A stretch of 6,339 bases of DNA from an uncultured Bacilli bacterium (GTDB lineage Bacteria; Bacillota_I; Bacilli_A; RF39; UBA660): assembly GCA_947587565.1 (NCBI GenBank), contig CANPYA010000074.1:1-6339 (forward strand), in the 5' to 3' direction. The notes beneath the pieces were generated by a model. The model made no database searches and was not told where the DNA came from. It saw only the letters and a list, made by a program, of their open reading frames with translations. Both the position numbers and the translations under genes were made by a program. Positions 1 to 5,830 of this stretch are shown here, piece after piece (positions within the stretch are counted from its first letter, which is position 1; each line of letters opens with the position of its first letter).

Positions 1-4
1 ATGG

Positions 5-34
5 TTGAATTTGCCTTCTTTCTTATGTTAAAAT
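5..34 (+). promoter_or_regulatory. probable sigma-A type promoter of parE with extended -10
   Basis: A -35-like TTGAAT (5-10) is followed after 18 bases by TAAAAT (29-34). The -10 is preceded by TG at 26-27, giving the extended -10 form TGnTAAAAT. Transcription would start near base 41, leaving a very short leader in which the parE ribosome binding site GGTGA (41-45) lies close to the RNA 5' end. The motif TTATGTTAAAAT (23-34) closely resembles the -10 region before the TtcA-like gene at 5795-5806. The call is from motif and position only, and parE could also be served by a promoter upstream of the window. Confidence 0.5.
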
Positions 35-51
35 GGTTATGGTGAATAGAT

Positions 52-1965
52 ATGGCAAAATATGATGCATCATCAATAAAAATTTTAGAGGGTCTTGAAG
101 CAGTAAGAAAAAGACCTGGTATGTATATAGGTAGTACAGATAAAAGAGGACTACATCATTTAGTATGGGAAATTGTGGATAATTCCATTGATGAAATAAT
201 TAATGGTTATGGTGATTATATCAAAATTGTTTTACATAAAGATGGATCTATTACGATTGCGGATAATGGAAGAGGTGTGCCCATCGGTATGCATGAAAGT
301 GGTAAATCAACACCGGAAGTTATTTATACCATCTTACATGCTGGTGGTAAATTTGAAGAAGGTAACTACAAAGTAAGTGGAGGCTTACATGGTGTTGGTG
401 GTTCGGTTGTTAATGCCTTAAGTAAAAAGATGGATGTTATAATATACCGGGAAGGTGTTATTTCAAATATTCGTTTTGTTAATGGTGGACAAGTTGAAAG
501 TCCCCTTAAAACGGTAGGTAATTCGAATAAAACCGGAACAGTAGTTACATTCTTACCCGATTATGATATTTTTAAAAATTGTTCATTCTCATATACTACT
601 ATTTGTGAAAGAATGCAAGAAAGTGCTTTTTTAATTCCTAATCTAACTATTGAAGTTATCGATGAAGATAATAAAAGAGAAGTTAAATATCATTATGAAG
701 AAGGGTTAACTAATTTTATTGAATACATTAATGAAGATAAAAATACTTTACATAAAGTTTTAAATTTTACGGGAACTAAAAATGGTATTGAAGTAAATAT
801 TGCGATGCAATATACGGATACTTATAATGAAAATATTGTTTCATTTGTTAACAATGTTAAAACAACGGATGGTGGTACCCATGAAGTAGGATTTAAAACC
901 GGAATTACGAAAGCCTTTAATGATTATGTCAAAATGAATAATTTATTAAAGGGTAAAGATAATACTTTTGATGGCTCCGATGTAAGAGAAGGTTTAAGTG
1001 TTGTTATCAATTTAAAAATACCGGAAAATTTATTACAATTTGAAGGACAAACAAAGGGTAAGCTCGGAACACCGGAAGCAAGAAGTATAACGGAAAGTGT
1101 TACTTATGAGAATATTAAATTCTTTTTAGAAGAAAATAAAGAAATTGCTCTTAATATTGTGGAGAAAGCGGCAAGAAGTAAAGTAGCAAGAGAAGCCGCC
1201 AGAAAGGCTCGTGAAGATGCTCGTAATGGTAAGGGTAAAAATAAACTAGAGAAGAACTTATCTGGTAAACTTGCTCCGGCAACTAGTAAGAATAATAAAA
1301 TAAATGAATTATTTTTAGTGGAAGGGGATTCTGCCGGCGGTTCTGCTAAAAGTGGAAGAGATAGAAAATTTCAAGCTATCTTACCTTTAAGAGGTAAAGT
1401 TATTAATGCGGAAAAGACAAGTACGGAAGAAATCTTAAAAAATGAAGAAATTAATACAATTATTCATACTATTGGGACTGGTTTAGGTAATGACTTTGTT
1501 GCGGAAGATTCTAATTATGATAAAGTAATTATTATGACCGATGCCGATGTTGATGGATCCCATATTCAAATATTGCTTTTAACATTCTTTTATCGTTTTA
1601 TGCGGCCTTTAATTGAAGCCGGTAAACTTTATATTGCGAAGTCTCCTCTTTATAAGATTGATTATGGTAAAAAACATTTCTATGCTTATAGTGATGAGGA
1701 AAGATTTAAGATAGTTTCGGAAAATGCCGGTAAACCAGATATTTCCCGAAATAAAGGTTTAGGAGAAATGAACCCTGATGAATTATGGGATACCACCATG
1801 AATCCCGATACAAGAACATTAATTAGAGTAAATATTTATGATGCAGCTTTAGCGGAAAAAAGAGTAAACGTTTTAATGGGTGATAAAGTAGAACCTCGGA
1901 AAGAATGGATTGAAGAAAATATTGTCTTTACAATGGAAGATAATTATCGTAATGAAGTTAGTTAA
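52..1965 (+). CDS. parE: DNA topoisomerase IV subunit B (ParE)
   Basis: ATPase subunit of topoisomerase IV. With ParC it passes one DNA duplex through another at the cost of ATP, separating linked daughter chromosomes and relaxing supercoils in the cytoplasm. The 637-residue protein shows the full family order. The GHKL ATPase domain has catalytic Glu40, Asn44, DNGRG at 71-75 and the ATP lid GGLHGVGG at 110-117. The transducer domain carries the QTK loop at 333-335. The TOPRIM domain has EGDSAGG at 424-430 and DADVDG at 497-502, whose Glu424, Asp497 and Asp499 would bind Mg2+. PLRGKVINAEKT lies at 445-456 and NKGLGEM at 567-573. ParE rather than GyrB is indicated by QTKGKLGTPEAR (333-344), PLRGKVIN and the ending VLMGDKVEPRKEWIEEN, together with parC next door. 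The ATG start is supported by GGTGA six bases upstream and by the typical N-terminus YDASSIKILEGLEAVRKRPG. The lid has Gly117 where Ala or Ser is more usual. The length is normal for the family and the gene looks intact. Confidence 0.96.
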   Translation: MAKYDASSIKILEGLEAVRKRPGMYIGSTDKRGLHHLVWEIVDNSIDEIINGYGDYIKIVLHKDGSITIADNGRGVPIGMHESGKSTPEVIYTILHAGGKFEEGNYKVSGGLHGVGGSVVNALSKKMDVIIYREGVISNIRFVNGGQVESPLKTVGNSNKTGTVVTFLPDYDIFKNCSFSYTTICERMQESAFLIPNLTIEVIDEDNKREVKYHYEEGLTNFIEYINEDKNTLHKVLNFTGTKNGIEVNIAMQYTDTYNENIVSFVNNVKTTDGGTHEVGFKTGITKAFNDYVKMNNLLKGKDNTFDGSDVREGLSVVINLKIPENLLQFEGQTKGKLGTPEARSITESVTYENIKFFLEENKEIALNIVEKAARSKVAREAARKAREDARNGKGKNKLEKNLSGKLAPATSKNNKINELFLVEGDSAGGSAKSGRDRKFQAILPLRGKVINAEKTSTEEILKNEEINTIIHTIGTGLGNDFVAEDSNYDKVIIMTDADVDGSHIQILLLTFFYRFMRPLIEAGKLYIAKSPLYKIDYGKKHFYAYSDEERFKIVSENAGKPDISRNKGLGEMNPDELWDTTMNPDTRTLIRVNIYDAALAEKRVNVLMGDKVEPRKEWIEENIVFTMEDNYRNEVS

Positions 1966-1989
1966 TTTAAAATAATTTTAAAAATTTTA

Positions 1990-2015
1990 TTGGCTTGTTG
2001 ATTTTAACAAGCCAA
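1990..2015 (+). other. stem-loop between parE and parC
   Basis: A perfect 10-bp inverted repeat: TTGGCTTGTT (1990-1999) pairs with AACAAGCCAA (2006-2015) around a 6-base loop. It lies 24 bases after the parE stop. On the plus strand it is followed by AAAATTACC rather than a run of T, and on the minus strand by AATAAAATTTTT, so it lacks the tract of a standard intrinsic terminator. It may be a weak attenuator, or an RNA stability or processing element that separates parE and parC mRNA levels. The structure is seen; the role is inferred. Confidence 0.55.
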
Positions 2016-2065
2016 AATTACCAAAAATATAAATATGCAATAAATAGTAAAGGAGATTACTAATA

Positions 2066-4546
2066 ATGGATGAAACATTAAAAAGAATAGAAGATTATGC
2101 TTTAGAAGAAATAATGGGAGATAGTTTTGCTTCATATGCTAAAGAAATAATTCAAGACCGGGCTATACCTGATGTAAGAGATGGTTTAAAACCTGTGCAA
2201 AGAAGAATTTTATATGCGATGTTTGATGCCGGAACGACCTATGATAAAAAGTATTTAAAAAGTGCGGCGACGGTTGGAGATGTTTTAGGTAAATACCATC
2301 CACATGGTGATTCATCAGTTTATGATGCGATGGTTAGAATGAGTCAATGGTGGAAACAAAGTACGCCTTTAATTGATATGAAAGGTAATAATGGGTCAAT
2401 GGATGGCGACCCAGCAGCGGCTTATCGTTATACCGAAGCAAGACTTGCCAAAATTAGTAATGAACTTTTAGCGGACTTAGAAAAAGATACCGTAGAGTGG
2501 GCGCCAAACTTTGATGACCGGTTACTAGAACCCACTGTTTTACCGGCTAAATTTCCGAATTTACTTGTTAATGGTGCCATGGGGATCAGTGCGGGTTATG
2601 CTACTAATATTCCACCCCATAATCTTGGGGAAATTATTGATGCAACAGTAAAAAGAATAGAAAGCCCAAATTGTCATTTAGATTCTATTTTAGAAATAGT
2701 TAAAGGACCAGACTTTCCAACTGGTGGTATAGTTGAAGGTAAAAATGGCATTTATGATGCTTTTAAAACTGGTCGCGGCCGGGTTATTGTTCGGTCTAAA
2801 TACCAAATAATTAAAGAAAAAGGCAAAGAAAAAATTATTATTTCCGAAATACCTTATGATGTTATTAAGAAAAATTTAGTTGAAAAAATTGAACAAATTA
2901 GAATTGATAAAAAAATTGATGGGATGGCGGAAGTAAGAGATGAATCTGATCGGGAAGGTTTAAGAATTGCTATTGATTTAAAAAGTGGAGCCAATAGTGA
3001 ACTAGTTTTAAATTATTTACTAAAAAACACCGATTTACAAATTTCTTATAATTATAATATGGTGGCTATAGTAAATAGAGCACCTAAAACTTTAGGTATC
3101 ATAGCTATTTTAGATGCTTATATTGCCCATCAAAAAGAAGTTATTACAAGAAGATGCAATTTTGACTTAAAAGTTAAAGAAAAAAGATTACATATTGTTG
3201 ATGGTTTAATTAAATGTATTTCCATCTTAGATGAAGTTATTAAAGTAATTAGAGCCAGTAAAAATAAAGGCGATGCGAAAAACAATTTAGTTAAAGAATT
3301 TGATTTTTCTTTAGAACAAGCCGAAGCCATTGTTAATTTACAATTATATCGTTTAACGAATACGGATGTGGTGGCTTTAGAAGAAGAAATGGCTAATTTA
3401 AGAAAATTAATCGAAGGTTTAAAGGCTATATTAAATGATGAAGAGGCTTTAAAATATGTGATGAAAAAAGAACTTAAATTAATTAAAAAAGAATATGCAG
3501 TACCTAGAAAAACCGAAATAGTTGATGAAATAACCGAAATTAAATTAGATATGCAAAGTATGATTCCAAAAGAAAATGTGAATGTGGTGGTTACTAATGA
3601 AGGTTATGTTAAAAGGGTATCTGCGAAATCTTATGCGGCTTCTGATGGGGAAACCACTTTAAAACCCGGAGATTTTATTAGTAATTTATTTGAAACAACA
3701 ACTTTAAATAATTTAGTCTTATTTACTAATTTAGGTAATTATCTATTTATTCCGGTTCATAAAATTTTTGAAGCTAAATGGAAAGAACTTGGTAAACATG
3801 TTAGTAATTTAATCCCAATGCAAGAAAGTGAAAGAATAATTGCCTCATTCATTTTAGAAGAAGATAAATATTTAACCTTATTTACGAAAAATGGGATGGT
3901 TAAACAAATTAAAGAAAGTGATTTAATTGTCACAAGATATAATAAACCAATGACAGCCTTTAAATTAAAAGAGAATGATGAATTAGTTAGTGTTAAAGAA
4001 AGTAATGAAGAAGTTGTAATTGTTACGAAAAATGGTTATTATTTAAGATATTTAACGAGTGAAATACCTACACTTGGTTTAAAGGCGAGTGGAGTTAAAG
4101 GTATGAAGTTAGTGGACGATACCGTTGTAAGTGGTTCGCCTTTTGATGCGGAAACAGAATACCTAAATGTATTTACGACCAATAATACGGCGAAGAGAAT
4201 TAAAATAACCGATTTAAAAACTCTTACTAGAGCCAAAAAAGGTACCATGTTAATTAAGAAAAATAAAACGGTTAATTATGCAATAATGAATGCTTTTGTT
4301 ACGAGTGGAAGAGATATAATCATTATAAAAAGAGACAGTGAATTAAAAGAAGAAAAAAATAGTGAAATACCAATAATGGACTTAACAAGTAATGGTAGTA
4401 GTTTAGGTAAAGGTTATATCGATTTAATTAGTTTAAAATATAATGTTATAAGTGTAATGAAAAAGGAAGTTAAAGAAGAAGTGCCAAAAGAAGAAAAAAA
4501 TGAACAAATATCTTTTGATGACTTTACAAAAGACTTTAAAATTTAA
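2066..4546 (+). CDS. parC: DNA topoisomerase IV subunit A (ParC)
   Basis: DNA breakage-rejoining subunit of topoisomerase IV, partner of ParE in chromosome decatenation. The 826-residue protein has the winged-helix region with HPHGDSSVYD at 78-87, followed by AAYRYTEARL at 118-127. There Arg121 and Tyr122 are the catalytic pair, Tyr122 forming the covalent 5'-phosphate link to DNA. Ile174 in MGISAGYAT is the expected DNA-bending residue. A tower and coiled-coil region follows (about 345-480). The C-terminal beta-pinwheel has repeated blades around 507-522, 551-567, 605-620, 652-668 and 702-717. The pinwheel lacks the Q-R/K-R-G-G-R/K-G GyrA box, which favours ParC over GyrA, as does adjacency to parE. 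Ser83 and Asp87 of the quinolone-resistance region are the residues typical of susceptible enzymes. A lysine- and glutamate-rich tail (799-826) ends the protein. The ATG start has AAAGGAG (2049-2055) 10 bases upstream. Two in-frame TAA codons stand in tandem at 4544-4549. Confidence 0.96.
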   Translation: MDETLKRIEDYALEEIMGDSFASYAKEIIQDRAIPDVRDGLKPVQRRILYAMFDAGTTYDKKYLKSAATVGDVLGKYHPHGDSSVYDAMVRMSQWWKQSTPLIDMKGNNGSMDGDPAAAYRYTEARLAKISNELLADLEKDTVEWAPNFDDRLLEPTVLPAKFPNLLVNGAMGISAGYATNIPPHNLGEIIDATVKRIESPNCHLDSILEIVKGPDFPTGGIVEGKNGIYDAFKTGRGRVIVRSKYQIIKEKGKEKIIISEIPYDVIKKNLVEKIEQIRIDKKIDGMAEVRDESDREGLRIAIDLKSGANSELVLNYLLKNTDLQISYNYNMVAIVNRAPKTLGIIAILDAYIAHQKEVITRRCNFDLKVKEKRLHIVDGLIKCISILDEVIKVIRASKNKGDAKNNLVKEFDFSLEQAEAIVNLQLYRLTNTDVVALEEEMANLRKLIEGLKAILNDEEALKYVMKKELKLIKKEYAVPRKTEIVDEITEIKLDMQSMIPKENVNVVVTNEGYVKRVSAKSYAASDGETTLKPGDFISNLFETTTLNNLVLFTNLGNYLFIPVHKIFEAKWKELGKHVSNLIPMQESERIIASFILEEDKYLTLFTKNGMVKQIKESDLIVTRYNKPMTAFKLKENDELVSVKESNEEVVIVTKNGYYLRYLTSEIPTLGLKASGVKGMKLVDDTVVSGSPFDAETEYLNVFTTNNTAKRIKITDLKTLTRAKKGTMLIKKNKTVNYAIMNAFVTSGRDIIIIKRDSELKEEKNSEIPIMDLTSNGSSLGKGYIDLISLKYNVISVMKKEVKEEVPKEEKNEQISFDDFTKDFKI

Positions 4547-4552
4547 TAAAAA

Positions 4553-4589
4553 CACCTAGTATTTCATAAGATTTACTAGGTGAATTTTT
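4553..4589 (+). terminator. terminator-like hairpin after parC, overlapping the ylbD ribosome binding site
   Basis: CACCTAGTA (4553-4561) pairs perfectly with TACTAGGTG (4574-4582) around a 12-base loop, and AATTTTT (4583-4589) follows. It begins six bases after the first parC stop codon. The A-run at 4548-4552 could also pair with the T-run, which makes it terminator-like on the minus strand too (stem then TTTTT). Unusually, the T-run ends at the base before the ylbD start codon, so any transcript of ylbD made from upstream must read through it. Hairpin and T-tract are seen; termination efficiency is not known. Confidence 0.7.
4579..4583 (+). promoter_or_regulatory. ylbD ribosome binding site buried in the hairpin
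   Basis: GGTGA (4579-4583) lies six bases before the ATG at 4590 and is the only Shine-Dalgarno-like site at a usable distance. Four of its five bases are in the paired 3' arm of the 4553-4582 hairpin, so a folded RNA would hide it. A ribosome finishing parC at 4544-4546 would reach into the 5' arm and could open the stem, coupling ylbD translation to parC translation. That coupling is inferred. Confidence 0.55.
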
Positions 4590-4949
4590 ATGAGTAAAAA
4601 AGAAGATTTTAAAGAATTTATGCGGAATAAACCCGAACTCGTTGATTATATTCGGAATAAAGAAATGACTTTACAAGGATTTTATGAATTATATGATGTT
4701 TATGGGGCAGAAGATAAAGTTTGGGAAAAATATGAAAGAAGTACGCCGAGTAGTCCCATAAATCCCACAAATATTACCAATATTATGAAAAATATTAATA
4801 TTGATGAAATTCAAAAACATATTAATACCGCCCAAAAAGCCTTAGGAGTAGTGGAAGATTTAACTACTAAAAATACTGCAAGTGCGGCGAGTAATGCCAT
4901 TAAAGGGCCTCTTTCACCACGGCCTTTAAATAAATTTTTCGAGGATTAA
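4590..4949 (+). CDS. ylbD: YlbD-like protein (putative coat protein family)
   Basis: A small soluble protein of 119 residues that I recognise as YlbD-like. The N-terminal block KKEDFKEFMRNKPELVDYIR, followed by MTLQGFYELYDVYGAEDKVW (26-45), matches the conserved start of that family. B. subtilis YlbD is described as a putative spore coat protein, but its biochemical role is unknown, and nothing here shows that this organism makes spores. After residue 50 comes a Ser/Pro/Asn-rich linker (51-62), a probable amphipathic helix (about 63-92) and a basic, proline-containing end (RPLNKFFED, 111-119). No signal peptide or membrane segment is seen. The adjacent ylbE-like gene, as in Bacillus, strongly supports the assignment. 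Expression should depend on the unusual hairpin over its ribosome binding site. Confidence 0.75.
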   Translation: MSKKEDFKEFMRNKPELVDYIRNKEMTLQGFYELYDVYGAEDKVWEKYERSTPSSPINPTNITNIMKNINIDEIQKHINTAQKALGVVEDLTTKNTASAASNAIKGPLSPRPLNKFFED

Positions 4950-4950
4950 T

Positions 4951-5172
4951 ATGGAACTTTATTTACAACAAAAATTATTAGAGGATAAAAAATTTAAAAA
5001 GTATTTAGATGAAAATTCAAGTTATATTAAATACTTAAATCGTAATCCGGAATATTATAAAACTTTTATGAAAGAAATGAAGGAAAGATATAAAGAAAGA
5101 ACAACGGATAAATTAAGTGATGCGATTAATACTATCGATATCGTTAGTTCAATATTAGATACTTTAAATTAA
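4951..5172 (+). CDS. ylbE: YlbE-like small protein
   Basis: A charged 73-residue cytoplasmic protein resembling YlbE of Bacilli, a family of unknown function. The central YIKYLNRNPEYYKTFMKEM (25-43) corresponds to the conserved Tyr-x-x-Leu-x-Arg-Asn-Pro core, and the C-terminal helix (about 54-73) has a hydrophobic face (INTIDIVSSILDTL). It starts one base after the ylbD-like stop. Its ribosome binding site GAGGA (4941-4945) lies inside the end of that gene, so the two are almost certainly cotranscribed and probably translationally coupled. The same two-gene order in Bacillus is the main support for both names. Nothing in the sequence indicates a catalytic site or metal site. Confidence 0.75.
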   Translation: MELYLQQKLLEDKKFKKYLDENSSYIKYLNRNPEYYKTFMKEMKERYKERTTDKLSDAINTIDIVSSILDTLN

Positions 5173-5199
5173 AATGGCACACACTGTATGCCATTTTAA
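5169..5199. terminator. bidirectional terminator between ylbE and the convergent membrane-protein gene
   Basis: TTAAAATGGCA (5169-5179) pairs perfectly with TGCCATTTTAA (5189-5199) around a 9-base loop, an 11-bp stem. It overlaps the ylbE stop codon and ends two bases before the stop of the minus-strand gene. On the plus strand the stem closes with TTTTAA and runs on into TTTACTTTTT; on the minus strand the arms are similarly T-rich. Its position between convergent genes fits a shared terminator. Confidence 0.7.
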
Positions 5200-5201
5200 A
5201 T

Positions 5202-5744
5202 TTACTTTTTAATTAAATAATCATTAATACCATATTTTTCTTCTTTAGGATCAAAGAATAAATCTTGCCGCGGTGTTTTATAAGTAAGAATACCCATAAT
5301 AATATAAACAACAATAATAAAAACAATACTAACTTCTTTTTGATAATTAATGGGTTTAAGTTTTAAAATTAAAGAACCTAAATAATTAACCAGTAAAATA
5401 ACTAAGAATAAAATGATGAATGTAACTATCATATGTTCTCCAAAATTATAAAATACTGGTAAGAAAACAGCTAAATAAATAGGAATACTAAATAAAGCTT
5501 TCAAAAATACCGCTAATAAAAAATTATTGTTATTAATATGCCATTTTTTCATGAGAAAGTATTCTACAATTCCATAAAGTAAGATAGTGGTAAAAAGCAT
5601 TTTCATGTGTTCCCAAATACTTTCATTGACCGGAAAAAAGATGGAGAAAACGGGATTAGGTAACCAGTCATATAAAAAGTGAGTTAAAAAACAAAGAGCA
5701 AAAGTTAAAACAGCATTAAGCAAAATCATTTTTTTTAAATTCAA
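5202..5744 (-). CDS. DUF6512-like multi-pass membrane protein
   Basis: An integral membrane protein of unknown function, 180 residues from the chosen start. About five hydrophobic segments are visible, near residues 6-25, 49-65, 75-97, 104-128 and 138-155. Between the first two is the conserved-looking motif PVNESIWEHMK (38-48). After the last is a hydrophilic tail with PRQDLFFDP (158-166) and a Tyr-Gly pair (171-172). This pattern fits the DUF6512 family as I recall it; no activity has been assigned. I place the start at TTG 5744-5742 because AAGGTGAT (5749-5756 on the plus map) sits four bases upstream as its ribosome binding site. The longer in-frame GTG at 5753-5751 is part of that site and would add only three residues. 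It is convergent with ylbE and divergent from the TtcA-like gene, so it appears to be a single-gene unit. Confidence 0.72.
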   Translation of the reverse strand: MNLKKMILLNAVLTFALCFLTHFLYDWLPNPVFSIFFPVNESIWEHMKMLFTTILLYGIVEYFLMKKWHINNNNFLLAVFLKALFSIPIYLAVFLPVFYNFGEHMIVTFIILFLVILLVNYLGSLILKLKPINYQKEVSIVFIIVVYIIMGILTYKTPRQDLFFDPKEEKYGINDYLIKK

Positions 5745-5748
5745 ATTT

Positions 5749-5756
5749 ATCACCTT
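5749..5756 (-). promoter_or_regulatory. ribosome binding site that decides the membrane-protein start
   Basis: On the minus strand AAGGTGAT matches the 16S rRNA tail complement and lies four bases before TTG (5744-5742). The GTG at 5753-5751 lies inside this site and has no separate site of its own at a useful distance, so TTG is the better start. Confidence 0.55.
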
Positions 5757-5783
5757 AATATTAATATATAAAAAAATATCAAA

Positions 5784-5789
5784 ATTATA
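5784..5789 (-). promoter_or_regulatory. candidate -10 box for the minus-strand membrane-protein gene
   Basis: The minus strand reads TATAAT here, a perfect -10 consensus, placing the transcription start near 5777 with a leader of about 30 bases. No good -35 is found 17 bases upstream (CAATCG at 5812-5807) and no TGn extension is present, so the call rests on the -10 alone in a very AT-rich region. Confidence 0.35.
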
Positions 5790-5794
5790 CTTTT

Positions 5795-5806
5795 TTATGG
5801 TATAAT
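5795..5806 (+). promoter_or_regulatory. extended -10 promoter of the TtcA-like gene
   Basis: TATAAT (5801-5806) is preceded by TGG (5798-5800), a perfect TGnTATAAT extended -10. The -35 position (ATCAAA, 5778-5783) is poor, as is common when an extended -10 is present. Transcription would begin near 5813, about 18 bases before the start codon. The 12-base motif TTATGGTATAAT closely resembles the one before parE. Confidence 0.65.
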
Positions 5807-5817
5807 CGATTGTGTTT

Positions 5818-5827
5818 GGAAGTGATC
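5818..5827 (+). promoter_or_regulatory. ribosome binding site that decides the TtcA-like start
   Basis: GGAAGTGATC differs by one base from GGAGGTGATC, the extended complement of the 16S rRNA tail. Its core lies eight bases before TTG 5831-5833, which marks that TTG as the start. The in-frame GTG at 5822-5824 is inside the site itself. Confidence 0.6.
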
Positions 5828-5830
5828 AAT

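Noticed and set aside
799..1020. Mobile element, CRISPR or direct-repeat structure anywhere in the window, including inside parE
   Set aside because: I found no repeat-spacer pattern, transposase or recombinase coding, or flanking inverted repeats; the window is ordinary chromosomal coding sequence.
2028..2037. TATAAATATG as a separate parC promoter
   Set aside because: It is a -10-like string in an almost pure A/T stretch with no -35 at a proper distance; such strings are expected by chance here.
2298..2331. Fluoroquinolone resistance mutation in ParC
   Set aside because: HPHGDSSVYD keeps Ser83 and Asp87 (GyrA numbering), which are the residues of susceptible enzymes; no resistance change is visible.
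3130..3330. Open frame of 66 codons on the minus strand
   Set aside because: It lies wholly inside parC in antisense, has no ribosome binding site worth naming and resembles no known protein; it is a by-product of the AT-rich coding strand.
4039..4248. Open frame of 69 codons on the minus strand
   Set aside because: Antisense to the ParC pinwheel region; the hydrophobic translation is the expected complement of lysine- and threonine-rich codons, not evidence for a membrane peptide.
52..4546. Possible gyrB-gyrA pair instead of parE-parC
   Set aside because: The first protein has the ParE-type QTKGKLGTPEAR and VLMGDKVEPRKEWIEEN sequences, and the second lacks the GyrA box in its C-terminal pinwheel.
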